The notes: generated by a model not told the origin, from the letters alone. A DNA stretch of 64,000 bases from PALSA-505 sp036502085 (GCA_036502085.1 DASXZD010000020.1:1-64000); one strand, 5' to 3'. Counted from the stretch's first letter, positions 25,456-34,765 are shown. Program-made: numbers and translations.

Positions 25456-27321
25456 TCAGGAATTGCCCTCAGCGGTGAGCTGCTCGCGCCAGCGGCTGGT
25501 GATAGGCAGGCGGCGGTCGCGGCCGAAGTTCTTCGGGGTGATCTTGGGGCCCGGCGGGTACTGGCGGCGCTTGTACTCCGCCGCGTCCACCAGCCTGATC
25601 ACCCGGGCGACCAGTCCGGGGTCGTGACCGGCCGCCACGAGCTCGGCTGACCCCAGGTCGTTCTCCACGTAGTCGTCGAGCAGCGCGTCGAGCACCGTAT
25701 AGTCCGGCAGCGAGTCGGTGTCGAGCTGGCCGGGGGCCAGCTCCGCGCTCGGCGGCTTGGAGATCGAGTTCTCCGGTATCGGCGAGATCTCGCCGCGCCG
25801 GGCGGCCTGCTCGTTGCGCCACCGGGCCAGTTCCCAGACCAGCGTCTTGAGCACGTCCTTGATCGGCGCGAAGCCGCCCGCCGAGTCGCCGTACAGCGTC
25901 GAGTAGCCGGTCGCGATCTCGCTCTTGTTTCCGGTGGTCAGCACGAGATGGCCCTCGTGGTTGGACAGCGTCATCAGCGTCATGCCGCGGATGCGGGCCT
26001 GCAGGTTCTCTGCGGCCAGCCCGGTGATGCCGTCCAGCTCGGCCTCGAACGCGTCCACCATGGACCTGATGGGTACCGTGCGGGCCTGCAGGCCCTGCCG
26101 CTTGACCAGCTCTTCGGCGTCGCCGATCGAATGGTCACTGGAGTAGCGGCTGGGCAGCAGGACCGCGTGCACGTTCTGCGGGCCGATCGCGTCGGCGGCG
26201 ATGGTCGCGGTCAGCGCCGAGTCGATCCCGCCGGACAGGCCGAGTATCACCGAGCTGAAGCCGTTCTTGCGCACGTAGTCCGCGGTGCCCAGGACCAGCG
26301 CCGCGTAGATCTCGGCCAGGCCGGCGGCCGGCTGCTGTCCTGGCTCGCCGGGCAGCGGGATGTCCCAGGGCTTCCCCGTGGTGCTGGCCGGCTGTTCGCG
26401 GCCGGGGACGGGTTGGAATCGTTCGGGATGCTCGGGGTTGTTTTTCAGCGCGAGCCTGCGGATCGTGATCACGGTGCCGTCGCCGGCGTCGGCGGGCGTG
26501 TCGGCGACGGTGGCCTCAGGATCGGCGGCGGGCAGCTCGAGGTCGGCGACGACCAGCGCATCGGAGAACTGCGGGCCCTGCGCGACCGTGCGGCCGGCCG
26601 CGTCCACCACCAGCGAGCCGCCGTCGAAGACGAGCTCGTCCTGGCCGCCGATCATGTTGACGAAGGCGAGCGCGGCCCCGGCCTCGCGGGCCCGGCGGCC
26701 GCACAGCTCGCGGCGGACGTGCTGCTTGCCGTGCTCGTAGGGGGAGGCGTTCGGCACGGCCAGCAGGCCGGCCCCGGCGGTGCGGCAGACGCGTACCGGG
26801 CCGCCGTCCTGCCACAGGTCCTCGCAGATCGCGATGGCCGCGTCCACCGGGCCGCCGGAGGCCTGCATGCGGAAGACCGGCAGCTCGTTGCCCGGCACGA
26901 AGTAGCGGTACTCGTCGAACACGCCGTAGTTGGGCAGGTGGTGCTTGGCCGTGGTGACCTGGATCTTGCCGTCATGCAGCAGCGCCGCGGCGTCCAGCGG
27001 CGCGCCGGCCGGGCGGCCCAGCTGCGGGGCGAGGTCCTCGCGGCGGTCCAGGTAGCCGGTCACCACGGCGATGCCGCCGAGATGCTCGATGGCCAGCAGC
27101 TCGGCGGTGGCGCGGATCGTGGCGATGGAGGCCTGCACGAACGATGCGCGCAGCGCCAGGTCTTCCACCGGGTAGCCGGTGATCATCATTTCCGGGAAGA
27201 TGACCAGGCCCGCGCCGGCCTCGGCGGCCCGCCTGGTCCACTCCACGACGGTCCTCGCGTTGCCCTCCAGGTCGCCGACCGTGGAATTGACCTGGGCGAG
27301 CGCGATCCGAAGCGTAGGCAC
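25456..27321 (-). CDS. nadE: Glutamine-dependent NAD+ synthetase
   Basis: A 621-residue two-domain enzyme that converts deamido-NAD to NAD using glutamine nitrogen. The N-terminal nitrilase-type amidase holds the Glu in VIFPEMMITGYP, the Lys in TTAKHHLPNYG and the Cys in AIAICEDLW. The C-terminal ATP-pyrophosphatase domain has the P-loop LGLSGGIDSALTATIAADA, then LTTGNKSEIATGYSTLYGD and KPPSAELAPGQLD. GTG 27321 gives the standard MPTLRIALAQVN start. An unusual short repeat (26404-26428) lies in the linker between the domains. Confidence 0.95.
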   Translation of the reverse strand: MPTLRIALAQVNSTVGDLEGNARTVVEWTRRAAEAGAGLVIFPEMMITGYPVEDLALRASFVQASIATIRATAELLAIEHLGGIAVVTGYLDRREDLAPQLGRPAGAPLDAAALLHDGKIQVTTAKHHLPNYGVFDEYRYFVPGNELPVFRMQASGGPVDAAIAICEDLWQDGGPVRVCRTAGAGLLAVPNASPYEHGKQHVRRELCGRRAREAGAALAFVNMIGGQDELVFDGGSLVVDAAGRTVAQGPQFSDALVVADLELPAADPEATVADTPADAGDGTVITIRRLALKNNPEHPERFQPVPGREQPASTTGKPWDIPLPGEPGQQPAAGLAEIYAALVLGTADYVRKNGFSSVILGLSGGIDSALTATIAADAIGPQNVHAVLLPSRYSSDHSIGDAEELVKRQGLQARTVPIRSMVDAFEAELDGITGLAAENLQARIRGMTLMTLSNHEGHLVLTTGNKSEIATGYSTLYGDSAGGFAPIKDVLKTLVWELARWRNEQAARRGEISPIPENSISKPPSAELAPGQLDTDSLPDYTVLDALLDDYVENDLGSAELVAAGHDPGLVARVIRLVDAAEYKRRQYPPGPKITPKNFGRDRRLPITSRWREQLTAEGNS

Positions 27322-27449
27322 GGATCCAGCGTAGTGCGGCGCGGCGCGGGGGAAGCCGGCGGTCGCGTACTCCGGGGCGGCGGGCTCCGCGTCTAGAAGA
27401 TGTCGGCGAGGGCCGCGCGCCGGGCCTGGCGGAGCGGAAGGAAGAGCAG

Positions 27450-27761
27450 ATGCGGCGGAGCATGCTGATCGCGGCGGGAGCGGCGGCGTCATTGGTACTG
27501 GCCGTGGCGGGACCTGCCAGCGCGCGGGCCGGGTGGGTGATCCAGCCCACTCCCAGCCTGACCGGCAGCCAGCTGCTCGGTGTTTCGTGCACGTCGGCCG
27601 ACAGCTGCATCGCTGTCGGCGACCACGGCAGCTTTGACAAGTCGAAGCCGCTGGCCGAGGCCTGGGACGGCAGCACCTGACCGTGCGCGGCCTGCACCGC
27701 CGTCGGGTACATCGAATCCCTGGGCGGCTTTATCGCCGGCAGCCTCGCCGAGCAGAGGTAA
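27450..27761 (+). pseudogene. Degenerate secreted VSCTS-repeat protein
   Basis: ATG 27450 opens a signal peptide (SMLIAAGAAASLVLAVAGPA) followed by WVIQPTPSLTGSQLLGVSCTS and CIAVGDHG, one unit of the Cys-containing repeat seen in many large actinobacterial secreted proteins. The frame stops at LAEAWDGST. One frame over, CAACTAVGYIE and IAGSLAEQR form a second, shortened unit that ends at 27761. So about half a repeat and the frame have been lost. Relatives carry many more units. Confidence 0.6.
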
Positions 27762-27775
27762 CGCCTGGCCCCCTT

Positions 27776-27791
27776 GTAACCTGCCGGAAAC
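27776..27791 (+). promoter_or_regulatory. GlnR-type operator of glnA2
   Basis: GTAAC-N6-GAAAC matches the actinobacterial GlnR half-site pair gTnAC-N6-GaAAC exactly. It is 24 bases upstream of the glnA2 start. The second pair expected 6 bases further on is not present. Confidence 0.6.
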
Positions 27792-27815
27792 ACCGGCCGG
27801 GCACACTGGACGGTC

Positions 27816-29177
27816 GTGGACAGGCAACAGGAATTCGTGCTCAGAACGCTCGACGAGCGGGACATCCGGTTCGTCCGGCTGTGGTTCACCGACGTGCTCG
27901 GCTACCTCAAGTCGGTCGCGGTCGCGCCCGCCGAGCTCGAGGGCGCGTTCGCCGAGGGGATCGGGTTCGACGGCTCGGCGATCGAGGGCTTCGCCCGGGT
28001 CTACGAGGCGGACATGATCGTGAAGCCGGACCCGGCCACGTTCCAGCTGCTGCCGTGGCAGGGCGAGTCGCCGGGAGTGGGCCGGATGTTCTGCGACATC
28101 CTGATGCCGGACATGTCGCCGTCCTACGCCGATCCGCGCTGGGTACTCAAGCGCGCGCTCAGCCGCGCGTCCGACCTCGGGTTCACCTTCTACACCCACC
28201 CGGAGATCGAGTTCTTCCTGCTCAAGGAGAAGCCGGAGCCGGGGGTCAAGCCGCAGCCGATCGACTCGGGCGGCTACTACGACCACACCCCGCACATCAT
28301 CGCGCACGACTTCCGGCGCACCTCGATCGCGATGCTGGAGTCGATGGGCATCTCGGTGGAGTACAGCCACCACGAGGGCGCGCCCGGCCAGCAGGAGATC
28401 GACCTGCGGTACGCCGACGCGCTGACCACCGCCGACAACGTCATGACGTTCCGGCTGGTGATGAAGGAGGTGGCGATCGAGCAGGGCGTGCACGCGTCGT
28501 TCATGCCCAAGCCGTTCACTGACCATCCCGGCTCGGGCATGCATACGCACATGTCGCTGTTCGAGGGCGATCGCAACGTGTTCTACGAGCCTGGCGCGGA
28601 GTTCCAGCTGTCCAAGCTCGGCCGCAGCTTCATCGCCGGGCTGCTGCGGCACGCCGCGGAGATCACCGCCGTCTGCAACCAGTGGGTGAACTCCTACAAG
28701 CGGCTGTGGGGCGCCGCGGAGCGGACCGCGGGCGCGGGCGGCGAGGCGCCGGCCTACATCTGCTGGGGGCACAACAACCGCTCGGCGCTGGTCCGGGTGC
28801 CGATGTACAAGCCGCAGAAGGGCAACGCGACCAGGATCGAGTTCCGGTCGCTGGACTCGGCGTGCAACCCGTACTTGGCCTACGCGCTGATCCTCGCGGC
28901 CGGCCTGAAGGGCATCGAGAACGACTACGAGCTGCCGCCCGGCGCGGAGGATGACGTGTGGGCGCTTACCGGGGCCGAGCGGCGGGCGCTCGGCATCGAG
29001 CCGCTGCCGCAGAGCCTGGACGAGGCGATCGGCGCCATGCAGGAAAGCGAGCTGGCGGCCGAGACGCTGGGCGAGCACGTCTTCGACTTCTTCCTGCGCA
29101 ACAAGCGGGCCGAGTGGCACGAATACCGGCGCCAGGTCACCGAGTACGAGCTGGACCGCTACCTGCCCGTGCTCTGA
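27816..29177 (+). CDS. glnA2: Glutamine synthetase-like enzyme GlnA2
   Basis: A 453-residue class I glutamine-synthetase fold. Seen: GIGFDGSAIEGFARVYEADM, metal-binding PEIEFFLL and HHEGAPGQQEIDLRY, the ATP/His loop GSGMHTHMSLF, NNRSALVRVP and IEFRSLDSACNPYL. The usual adenylylation motif NLYxLP is replaced by ENDYELPPGAEDDVW, so control by GlnE is doubtful. In Streptomyces, GlnA2 acts as a gamma-glutamylpolyamine synthetase rather than a glutamine maker; that is established there and inferred here. The start is GTG 27816. A GlnR-type site just upstream suggests nitrogen control. Confidence 0.9.
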   Translation: MDRQQEFVLRTLDERDIRFVRLWFTDVLGYLKSVAVAPAELEGAFAEGIGFDGSAIEGFARVYEADMIVKPDPATFQLLPWQGESPGVGRMFCDILMPDMSPSYADPRWVLKRALSRASDLGFTFYTHPEIEFFLLKEKPEPGVKPQPIDSGGYYDHTPHIIAHDFRRTSIAMLESMGISVEYSHHEGAPGQQEIDLRYADALTTADNVMTFRLVMKEVAIEQGVHASFMPKPFTDHPGSGMHTHMSLFEGDRNVFYEPGAEFQLSKLGRSFIAGLLRHAAEITAVCNQWVNSYKRLWGAAERTAGAGGEAPAYICWGHNNRSALVRVPMYKPQKGNATRIEFRSLDSACNPYLAYALILAAGLKGIENDYELPPGAEDDVWALTGAERRALGIEPLPQSLDEAIGAMQESELAAETLGEHVFDFFLRNKRAEWHEYRRQVTEYELDRYLPVL

Positions 29178-29234
29178 GCGGGCGCGCTAGCACCCGCCGA
29201 CCCGGCTCGCGGCGGCCCCAGGAATCGGAGAGTT

Positions 29235-29519
29235 ATGAAGGTCACCATCGCTGCGCTGCCGGCCGTCGCGGCCCTGACCCTAGGGATCAGCCTGGTGGCC
29301 GCGACCGGGGCCACGCCGGCCAGCGCTACCCGCGGGCCCAGCTCGCTGGCCGTCACCAACATCACCGTCAACGGCAACGGCGGCGACCGGGTCTACAACG
29401 GAGTGGGCGCGATACTCGGCGGCGGCGGCAACGCCCGCTACCTGATGGACTACCCGGCGGCCGAGCGCACCGCGATACTCAACTACCTGTTCAAGCCGGG
29501 GTACGGCGCCTCGCTGCAG
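29235..29519 (+). pseudogene. N-terminal fragment of a GH59 galactosylceramidase-type hydrolase
   Basis: ATG 29235 starts a signal peptide (ALPAVAALTLGISLVAA, ending ATPASA). Then comes the opening of the GH59 catalytic barrel: NGNGGDRVYNGVGAILGGGG, then YLMDYPAAERTAILNYLF and KPGYGASLQ. Homology stops at 29519. The frame runs on to 29705 through antisense sequence of an S41 peptidase gene. Relatives are several hundred residues longer, so only the head remains and no catalytic Glu is present. Confidence 0.65.
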
Positions 29520-30397
29520 GGCAACCGCGCGGACGGCACGACGCCGGTGCCTTCCCAGTTCGTGCCGGTGACCGGATTGACCGACCGGGCGTACGGCATC
29601 GCGATCACCATGGCCGGGCCGAGCGGCAGCATCCTGGTCGGGTGCGCGCCACCGCCGGTGGTCTCGCCGATCAGCTCGGCGCGGCCCTGCGCCTGCAGGT
29701 TGTAGCAGAGCTCCTCGGCGCCGGAGAATGTCCGCTCGCTGGTCAGCACGTAGACGGGGCGGTCGAGGTAGCGTCGGCCCGGCACGTAGGCCAGGCTCCA
29801 GAACTGCCTGGTCAGCCCGCTCTCGGCGTCGAAGATGTCGTTGAGGTGGGTGTCGCCGTCGGAGAACAGATAGCTGCACCAGAAGATCACCCCGGCCGGC
29901 ATGCCGCCGCCGTTGCGCCGCAGGTCGATGATCAGCGCGTAGGTGCCGGAGACCAGTTCCATGGCGGCGGCCATGGCCGGGCCCGCGTGGGCCGGGTCGG
30001 GCATCCGGCGCAGGTCGAGGTAGCCGACGTTGCCGTCCAGCCGCTCGACGCGGGCGATGCCGAAGTTGTCGAGGCGCCCGCGTTCTTGCCGCGACCGCCG
30101 GGCCTTCTCGCGGTCGGCCGGGCTGGACTCGGCCGCCTCAGGACCGGGCTCGGGCAGTCCGCGGCGGCGGGCACCGCCGAGCCTGACTCGCAGGTGCCTG
30201 TCGGCGCAGATCTCATGCATCTGAGCGGTGAGCCGCTCGGCGAGTGAGATCTCGTCCAGGTCGTCGTACTCGCCCGTGGCCAGGCTCGCCTCGATCGCGG
30301 CGGCCGCCTGATCGGAGCGGTCGGGAAGCACGTAGTGAGCACGGAGCAACGCGGCCGCCGACGCCGCAATCTCGCGCCCGGACTCGGGCTGTGACAT
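29483..30397 (-). pseudogene. 3'-truncated S41 (CPBP/IRBP-like) peptidase
   Basis: 304 codons from ATG 30397. The N-terminal helical domain is HYVLPDRSDQAAAAIEASLA, followed by the S41 protease fold: VGYLDLRRMPDP, LIIDLRRNGGGMPAGVIFW, and the catalytic region VLTSERTFSGAEELCYNLQ with its Ser-Gly. It ends GETTGGGAHPTRM and GTNWEGTGVVP. Family sequences continue about 40-60 residues past VVP with DVPV and so on. Here homology stops at 29534 and the last 17 codons read the complement of the GH59 fragment. The catalytic core is intact, so a shortened active protein cannot be excluded. Confidence 0.65.
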
Positions 30398-30507
30398 CCG
30401 CCCCCGGCCTTCCCCTCGTAGTTACATCAGCCATCAAAGTAACGGCCACTTTGGCCCGGGGGCCCGGGGGCCGCGCGGTGGCGGCCCCCGGGATCAGGGC
30501 TGGGTGG

Positions 30508-32208
30508 CTATGCCTGCGGGCAGGGGTTGCTGGGCAGGATGTTGCGGAAGTCCAGGAGGGACTCGGAGGTGCTACCGCCCTTGCCGGTGTAGGACTGCTG
30601 CAGCAGCGGGCCGTACTGGGCGTTCTGCCCGAAATCGCTGATCTTGTGTGGCGTGTCGGCGCCGAACTGCCACATGCAGCCGGTCGAGGTCTTGACGGTG
30701 GAGAAGTAAGGGTAGAAGACGGCCGGCTGGCCCTCATCGGTCTGCGGAATGAGCGTGCAGTCGGCGCCGGTGTTCGTATTGCAGCCCGACTCGGTCAAGG
30801 GAAGGTCGGCCTCGAACGCCGCTTGCTTGTATTGCACGCTGTAGTTCGCGCCGGTTTCCGGGCTGGAGACCTGGAACGGCGTCGGGCGGTTCGAAGTCTT
30901 GCCGTTCGGCCAGAGCTCCTGGTACGAAGCGCCGTCGAACCCGCTATTAGTGAACGTGCAGCCGGACACCTTGAACACGAGTGCCTCCCGGCCCGGGAAG
31001 CAGAAGATGTCGTCGCTGTCAGGCGGCCCCGCGTTGAGGCCCCGACCCTCGGTGTCGCCGCTGGGGCACTGAGTCACATGGCCCCTGGAGTCGATGCCGA
31101 ACGGGGTGTCCGGAATCCGGTACGGGCCGTTGCAGAACTGGAAGTGGCCGATCTCGTTGACGAACGCGGTGTTGTAGGAGTGCGCGGCCCAGGTGACGCG
31201 GGTCTTGGGGCTCGACGTGCTGTACATGGGGTGGAAACTGTAGGGCTGGAGGGTGCAGGACGTGCCGGTGGGAGCGAACTGCACCTGAGCGAACCCGTTG
31301 GCGGCGCTCGCCGTCATGGCCCCGGTCTGACCCGTTGAGAGGTCGTTGATGGAGGTCCTCAGGCCGCCCTTGGTGTCGGTCATCGACACCGACAGGTGGT
31401 CACCCGGATTCATGTACAGGTCCTGGGTGCTGGGCGTGAAGGTGGCCAGCGTCGACTGCACCGGGTTAGGCGGAGCCTGCGGCTTGCCGTTCTTGGTGAG
31501 GAAGGCGAAGTTGACGTACTCCTCACCCACCTTCGACAGGCAGGTCGAGTTGAGCGACTGCCCGGTCACCGGGTTCAGCGCGAGGCTGAAGATGTTCATC
31601 GCGGCGCACCACATGGTCGGGTTGCAGGAGCTGGCACCCACGGCTACCGCCCAGGTCGGCCACGGCACCCAGCCCGGCGGGTAGAACTGCAATTCCATGT
31701 AGGCCTGGCCCACGTGCCTCGGGGAGATCGTGGGGTCGAGGACGTTCTTGTCGCTGTCGGCCGGGCAGGTGCTCACCTGCTCTGGAAACGACTGCGTGGC
31801 GCACAGAGCCATGCCCAGCCAGTCGGCGCCGGCCAGCTCGAACGTATAGGACTTGCCCACCGCGTTGGGATTGCTCGCCGACGGTTCAACCGGCAGCGTT
31901 ACGTTGTAGCGCAGGTGATTGCCTGACCCGGCGGTGTTCGAATAAAATATCGTGGATGGCTCGTCATGGCCGACGTAGTGCCCGAACACCTTGTCGGAGT
32001 CTGCTACCTCGGCGCACATAGCGCTGGCCGCAGAGCAGTTGATGGCCAGGTGCTGGCTCGAGTTAGTCTTGGCGTGCGTCGCCGCGGCCTGCGCCGCCCC
32101 GGCCTGGGTCACTCCTGCTCGCGTTACCGCCCCGCCGCCGAGCGCGACCAGCGCAGCGGCCGGTAGGCATGCCGCAGCTATTAATAGCCTGGACTTTACG
32201 AGTTTCAT
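30508..32208 (-). CDS. Large Cys-rich secreted protein, unknown family
   Basis: A 566-residue exported protein with a classic signal peptide (KSRLLIAAACLPAAALVALG). It has no domain I recognise. The mature part has 16 cysteines, an even number suggesting disulphides. It is rich in Gly, Asn, Thr and aromatic residues with alternating beta-like patterns (for example MELQFYPPGWVPWPTWAV and LYMNPGDHLSVSMTDT). GAGGAGG lies about 7 bases before ATG 32208. Similar long secreted proteins occur in other actinomycetes as far as I recall, always unnamed. It is monocistronic, downstream of DUF1206 by 168 bases. Confidence 0.7.
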   Translation of the reverse strand: MKLVKSRLLIAAACLPAAALVALGGGAVTRAGVTQAGAAQAAATHAKTNSSQHLAINCSAASAMCAEVADSDKVFGHYVGHDEPSTIFYSNTAGSGNHLRYNVTLPVEPSASNPNAVGKSYTFELAGADWLGMALCATQSFPEQVSTCPADSDKNVLDPTISPRHVGQAYMELQFYPPGWVPWPTWAVAVGASSCNPTMWCAAMNIFSLALNPVTGQSLNSTCLSKVGEEYVNFAFLTKNGKPQAPPNPVQSTLATFTPSTQDLYMNPGDHLSVSMTDTKGGLRTSINDLSTGQTGAMTASAANGFAQVQFAPTGTSCTLQPYSFHPMYSTSSPKTRVTWAAHSYNTAFVNEIGHFQFCNGPYRIPDTPFGIDSRGHVTQCPSGDTEGRGLNAGPPDSDDIFCFPGREALVFKVSGCTFTNSGFDGASYQELWPNGKTSNRPTPFQVSSPETGANYSVQYKQAAFEADLPLTESGCNTNTGADCTLIPQTDEGQPAVFYPYFSTVKTSTGCMWQFGADTPHKISDFGQNAQYGPLLQQSYTGKGGSTSESLLDFRNILPSNPCPQA

Positions 32209-32271
32209 GCTCTGCCTCCTCGCAGCTGAAGCCAGGCAGTCCGGTCGCCGCCAAGCTGCATGTCACTTCTG

Positions 32272-32294
32272 CCCCAGATGGGGGGTATCTGGGG
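32272..32294 (-). terminator. Hairpin between DUF1206 gene and secreted gene
   Basis: CCCCAGAT (32272-32279) and ATCTGGGG (32287-32294) pair perfectly around a 7-base G-rich loop. It lies about 80 bases after the DUF1206 stop and about 65 bases before the next start. No T-run follows. It may be a terminator or an operator for the secreted-protein gene. Confidence 0.4.
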
Positions 32295-32376
32295 TCATCT
32301 GCCCAGGATCGCACCTTGCTGTGGGGTCGTCCACAGGTGATTCCGGCGGGTGTGCGCCAGCCCTCGGCGGGAGGAT

Positions 32377-33198
32377 TTATACCTTTCGCCACCGTGCTTC
32401 GCACAAGCCGTAAATACCGAAGATGATCAGGCCGACCGCGACGAGGATCAGCAGCACCACGCCGAATGGCTGGTCGCGCAGCGTCAGCAGCGCCTTGTCG
32501 AGGCCGCCTGACTTCGCCGGCTTGAAGGTAACGGCGGCATCGATCACGAGGGCGCCGGCCAGCGCGAAGACCACGCCGCGGGCGACGGTTCCGATGACAC
32601 CCAGCCACTCGACTATGCGCCGCTGCGTCCTGGTCATCTGTGGCGTCTGCACGTTCTTCATGAACGTGCGTCGCAATCCCTGGACGGCGAGAGCCACCCC
32701 GGCGATCACGACAAGCAGGCCGATGATGCCGATTAACCACCGGCCGGCCGGGTGCTGCATAATTTTGGCGGTGAGTTCTTGCTGCTGGCGGGTCTGGTTG
32801 CTGTGCGCACCGGAGATCACCTTGATCGCCAGGAAGGCGAAACCGGCGTAGAGTACGGCGCGGCCCAGCGACTTCAGACGCGGTCCAGCGCCGTTCTCGG
32901 CGCCCGCGATCCCGAAGATGGCTTCGCTCAGGCGCCAGAGTGCATAGCCCGCAAACCCGATGGCCAGCAGCCAGAGGGAGACCAGGCCGTAGGACTTGCC
33001 GGCGAGCAACTGGAGAGCCCCTTGCTGGTTGGCTTGATGCGAACTCTGGCCGAGCGCGACCAGGATCGCGACCCAGCCGATGAGGATGTAGATGACACCC
33101 CGCGCGGTCAGGCCCGCCCGGGCCAGCACTCGGATGAAAAGGCTGCCGGGAGCCCGCCTGGCCCGGCGGGTAAGGCGCATGGCTGCTGTTGATCGCAT
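32377..33198 (-). CDS. DUF1206 integral membrane protein
   Basis: A 273-residue protein made of three DUF1206 units, each with two transmembrane helices, starting at ARAGLTARGVIYILIGWVAI, GRAVLYAGFAFLAIKV and GTVARGVVFALAGALVI. The recurring R-G-x-x-(Y/F) entry into the first helix of each unit marks the family. Function is unknown. The N-terminus is basic (RLTRRARRAPG), consistent with a cytoplasmic N-terminus. Confidence 0.88.
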   Translation of the reverse strand: MRSTAAMRLTRRARRAPGSLFIRVLARAGLTARGVIYILIGWVAILVALGQSSHQANQQGALQLLAGKSYGLVSLWLLAIGFAGYALWRLSEAIFGIAGAENGAGPRLKSLGRAVLYAGFAFLAIKVISGAHSNQTRQQQELTAKIMQHPAGRWLIGIIGLLVVIAGVALAVQGLRRTFMKNVQTPQMTRTQRRIVEWLGVIGTVARGVVFALAGALVIDAAVTFKPAKSGGLDKALLTLRDQPFGVVLLILVAVGLIIFGIYGLCEARWRKV

Positions 33199-33283
33199 GG
33201 CGGTTGCTACCTCGTGGCCGCCCGTGCAAACCTCACAGGCGGGCCCGGCGGTTTGACGCGCCAGGTCTTCGTGGTCAGGGTGC

Positions 33284-34765
33284 CTACCAGGAGCCCCAGG
33301 TCAAGGCCGGTGCCGGGAGAGCGGGGGGCGTCAGGAAGGCGGCGTCGCCGGTGAGGTCCAGCGCGTCAAGGGGTGAGCGGGCCGCGGCATCCCGCTCGGT
33401 GAGAGCGGGCAGGTTCCACGTCTGCTCGACGAGCTTGAGTACCGAGGTGTGGTCGAGCACCTCGGTGCATACGTAGTCCGGCCGGGCGTACGGCGAAACG
33501 ATCACGGCAGGGACCCGGAATCCGTAGCGGTCGTAGTGATGCGGTCCCTTCGTGAGGTTCTCTTCGTTCTCGACCATCTTGGGGGACAGCTGCCGGAGAA
33601 TGGCCTGCAGCCGGGTCGGGCTTCCCAGCAGGCTCCGTCCCTCGACATCATCGGGCGGGATCGCCTCCGGCGGCGAAACGTGATCGTGGTAACCGCCGTG
33701 CTCGTCATACACCCAGATCAGCAAGGTATCCGGCCAGCCTTTACCGTGCAGGACCCTGTTGATCACCTCTGCGGCGAAGCTCTCGCCTTTCCGAATTTCT
33801 TGCGGATTCTCCTCGGAATAGGTGTCGAAATCAGGGTCCACGATGCTGAACGCGGGCAGCGTGCCGTTGTCGGCATCGGTGAAGAACTGGTCGGTGCTGC
33901 GGACATGCCTTACGTGCTGACGCATCCCGAGGGGAAACACGTCGGCCGTGAACTGCATATCCTTCTGCATCCCATGCGTGACCGTCCGGAATGACCGGCC
34001 CAGGGAGATCAGGCGCCGCCGGGCCATCTTCCGCTTGTGATGCGCGTAACGCACCAGCCGGTGCCGGGATCCGGCCACCGGGTGGTAGTTGACCCAGGAG
34101 ATATCGTGCCGGGTCAGCATGTCGAAGATGGTGCCGCCAGGCGGATAGTCGAGCAGGTCGTACGGTGAGTCGTCGATCAGGCCGTGCGCCGTTCCCGCGA
34201 TAAGGAAACGCCGGTTCGGGAACGTGGGGCCGAGGCACGAGGCGAACCAGTGATCAGCCAGCGGGAAGGTCCTGGCCAGCCCGTAGTAGAACGGCAGGTC
34301 GGCTTCGGACCAGTAGCCCATGCCGGCGGTCACCGAAGCACGGGATGCGCCAGCCTCCGTCCCCTCCGGCAGCTGGGCCAGCACCTTCTGCGAGCTGGTG
34401 ACGAAGCCGTCACAATTCCCGCCTCCCCACTGAAGGTGGCTCGCGTGCCAGCTCTGCGACGGTATCTGCGGCCGCTGGACCGTCGAGGCGAGGTGATAGG
34501 CGCGAATGGGCTCGCCCACGGCGCTCAGGTTCGACACCTCAGGCTCACCATCGGGGCCAAGCGCAAACCCTTCTCCGCGGCCCTGCAGCATGCCCAGGTA
34601 GTTGTCATACGAGTGGTTCTCCATCATGAGGACCACGATGTGCCTGATCTGAGGCAGGAGATGAGTGCCGGGCGGCAAGGTCGGCTGAGGCAGAGCCTTC
34701 CGCGCTTCGGAGTCCGCGAACGTGCTACGCATGGGGCGCACGCTACCCAGGACTCCCGCCGCCAT
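33284..34765 (-). CDS. Phospholipase C-type phosphoesterase (PF04185)
   Basis: A 493-residue enzyme of the alkaline-phosphatase-like phosphoesterase family that includes bacterial non-haemolytic phospholipase C and acid phosphatase AcpA. The N-terminal nucleophile and metal block is VVLMMENHSYDNYLG. ADHWFASCLGPTFPNRRFL, VYDEHGGYHDHV (metal ligands) and GFRVPAVIVSPYARPDYV follow, with the late DHTSVLKLVEQTW block. There is no evident signal peptide, unlike its relative at 56884, so it may act inside the cell or use another route. ATG 34765 and ATG 34732 are both possible; neither has a good SD. Confidence 0.85.
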   Translation of the reverse strand: MAAGVLGSVRPMRSTFADSEARKALPQPTLPPGTHLLPQIRHIVVLMMENHSYDNYLGMLQGRGEGFALGPDGEPEVSNLSAVGEPIRAYHLASTVQRPQIPSQSWHASHLQWGGGNCDGFVTSSQKVLAQLPEGTEAGASRASVTAGMGYWSEADLPFYYGLARTFPLADHWFASCLGPTFPNRRFLIAGTAHGLIDDSPYDLLDYPPGGTIFDMLTRHDISWVNYHPVAGSRHRLVRYAHHKRKMARRRLISLGRSFRTVTHGMQKDMQFTADVFPLGMRQHVRHVRSTDQFFTDADNGTLPAFSIVDPDFDTYSEENPQEIRKGESFAAEVINRVLHGKGWPDTLLIWVYDEHGGYHDHVSPPEAIPPDDVEGRSLLGSPTRLQAILRQLSPKMVENEENLTKGPHHYDRYGFRVPAVIVSPYARPDYVCTEVLDHTSVLKLVEQTWNLPALTERDAAARSPLDALDLTGDAAFLTPPALPAPALTWGSW

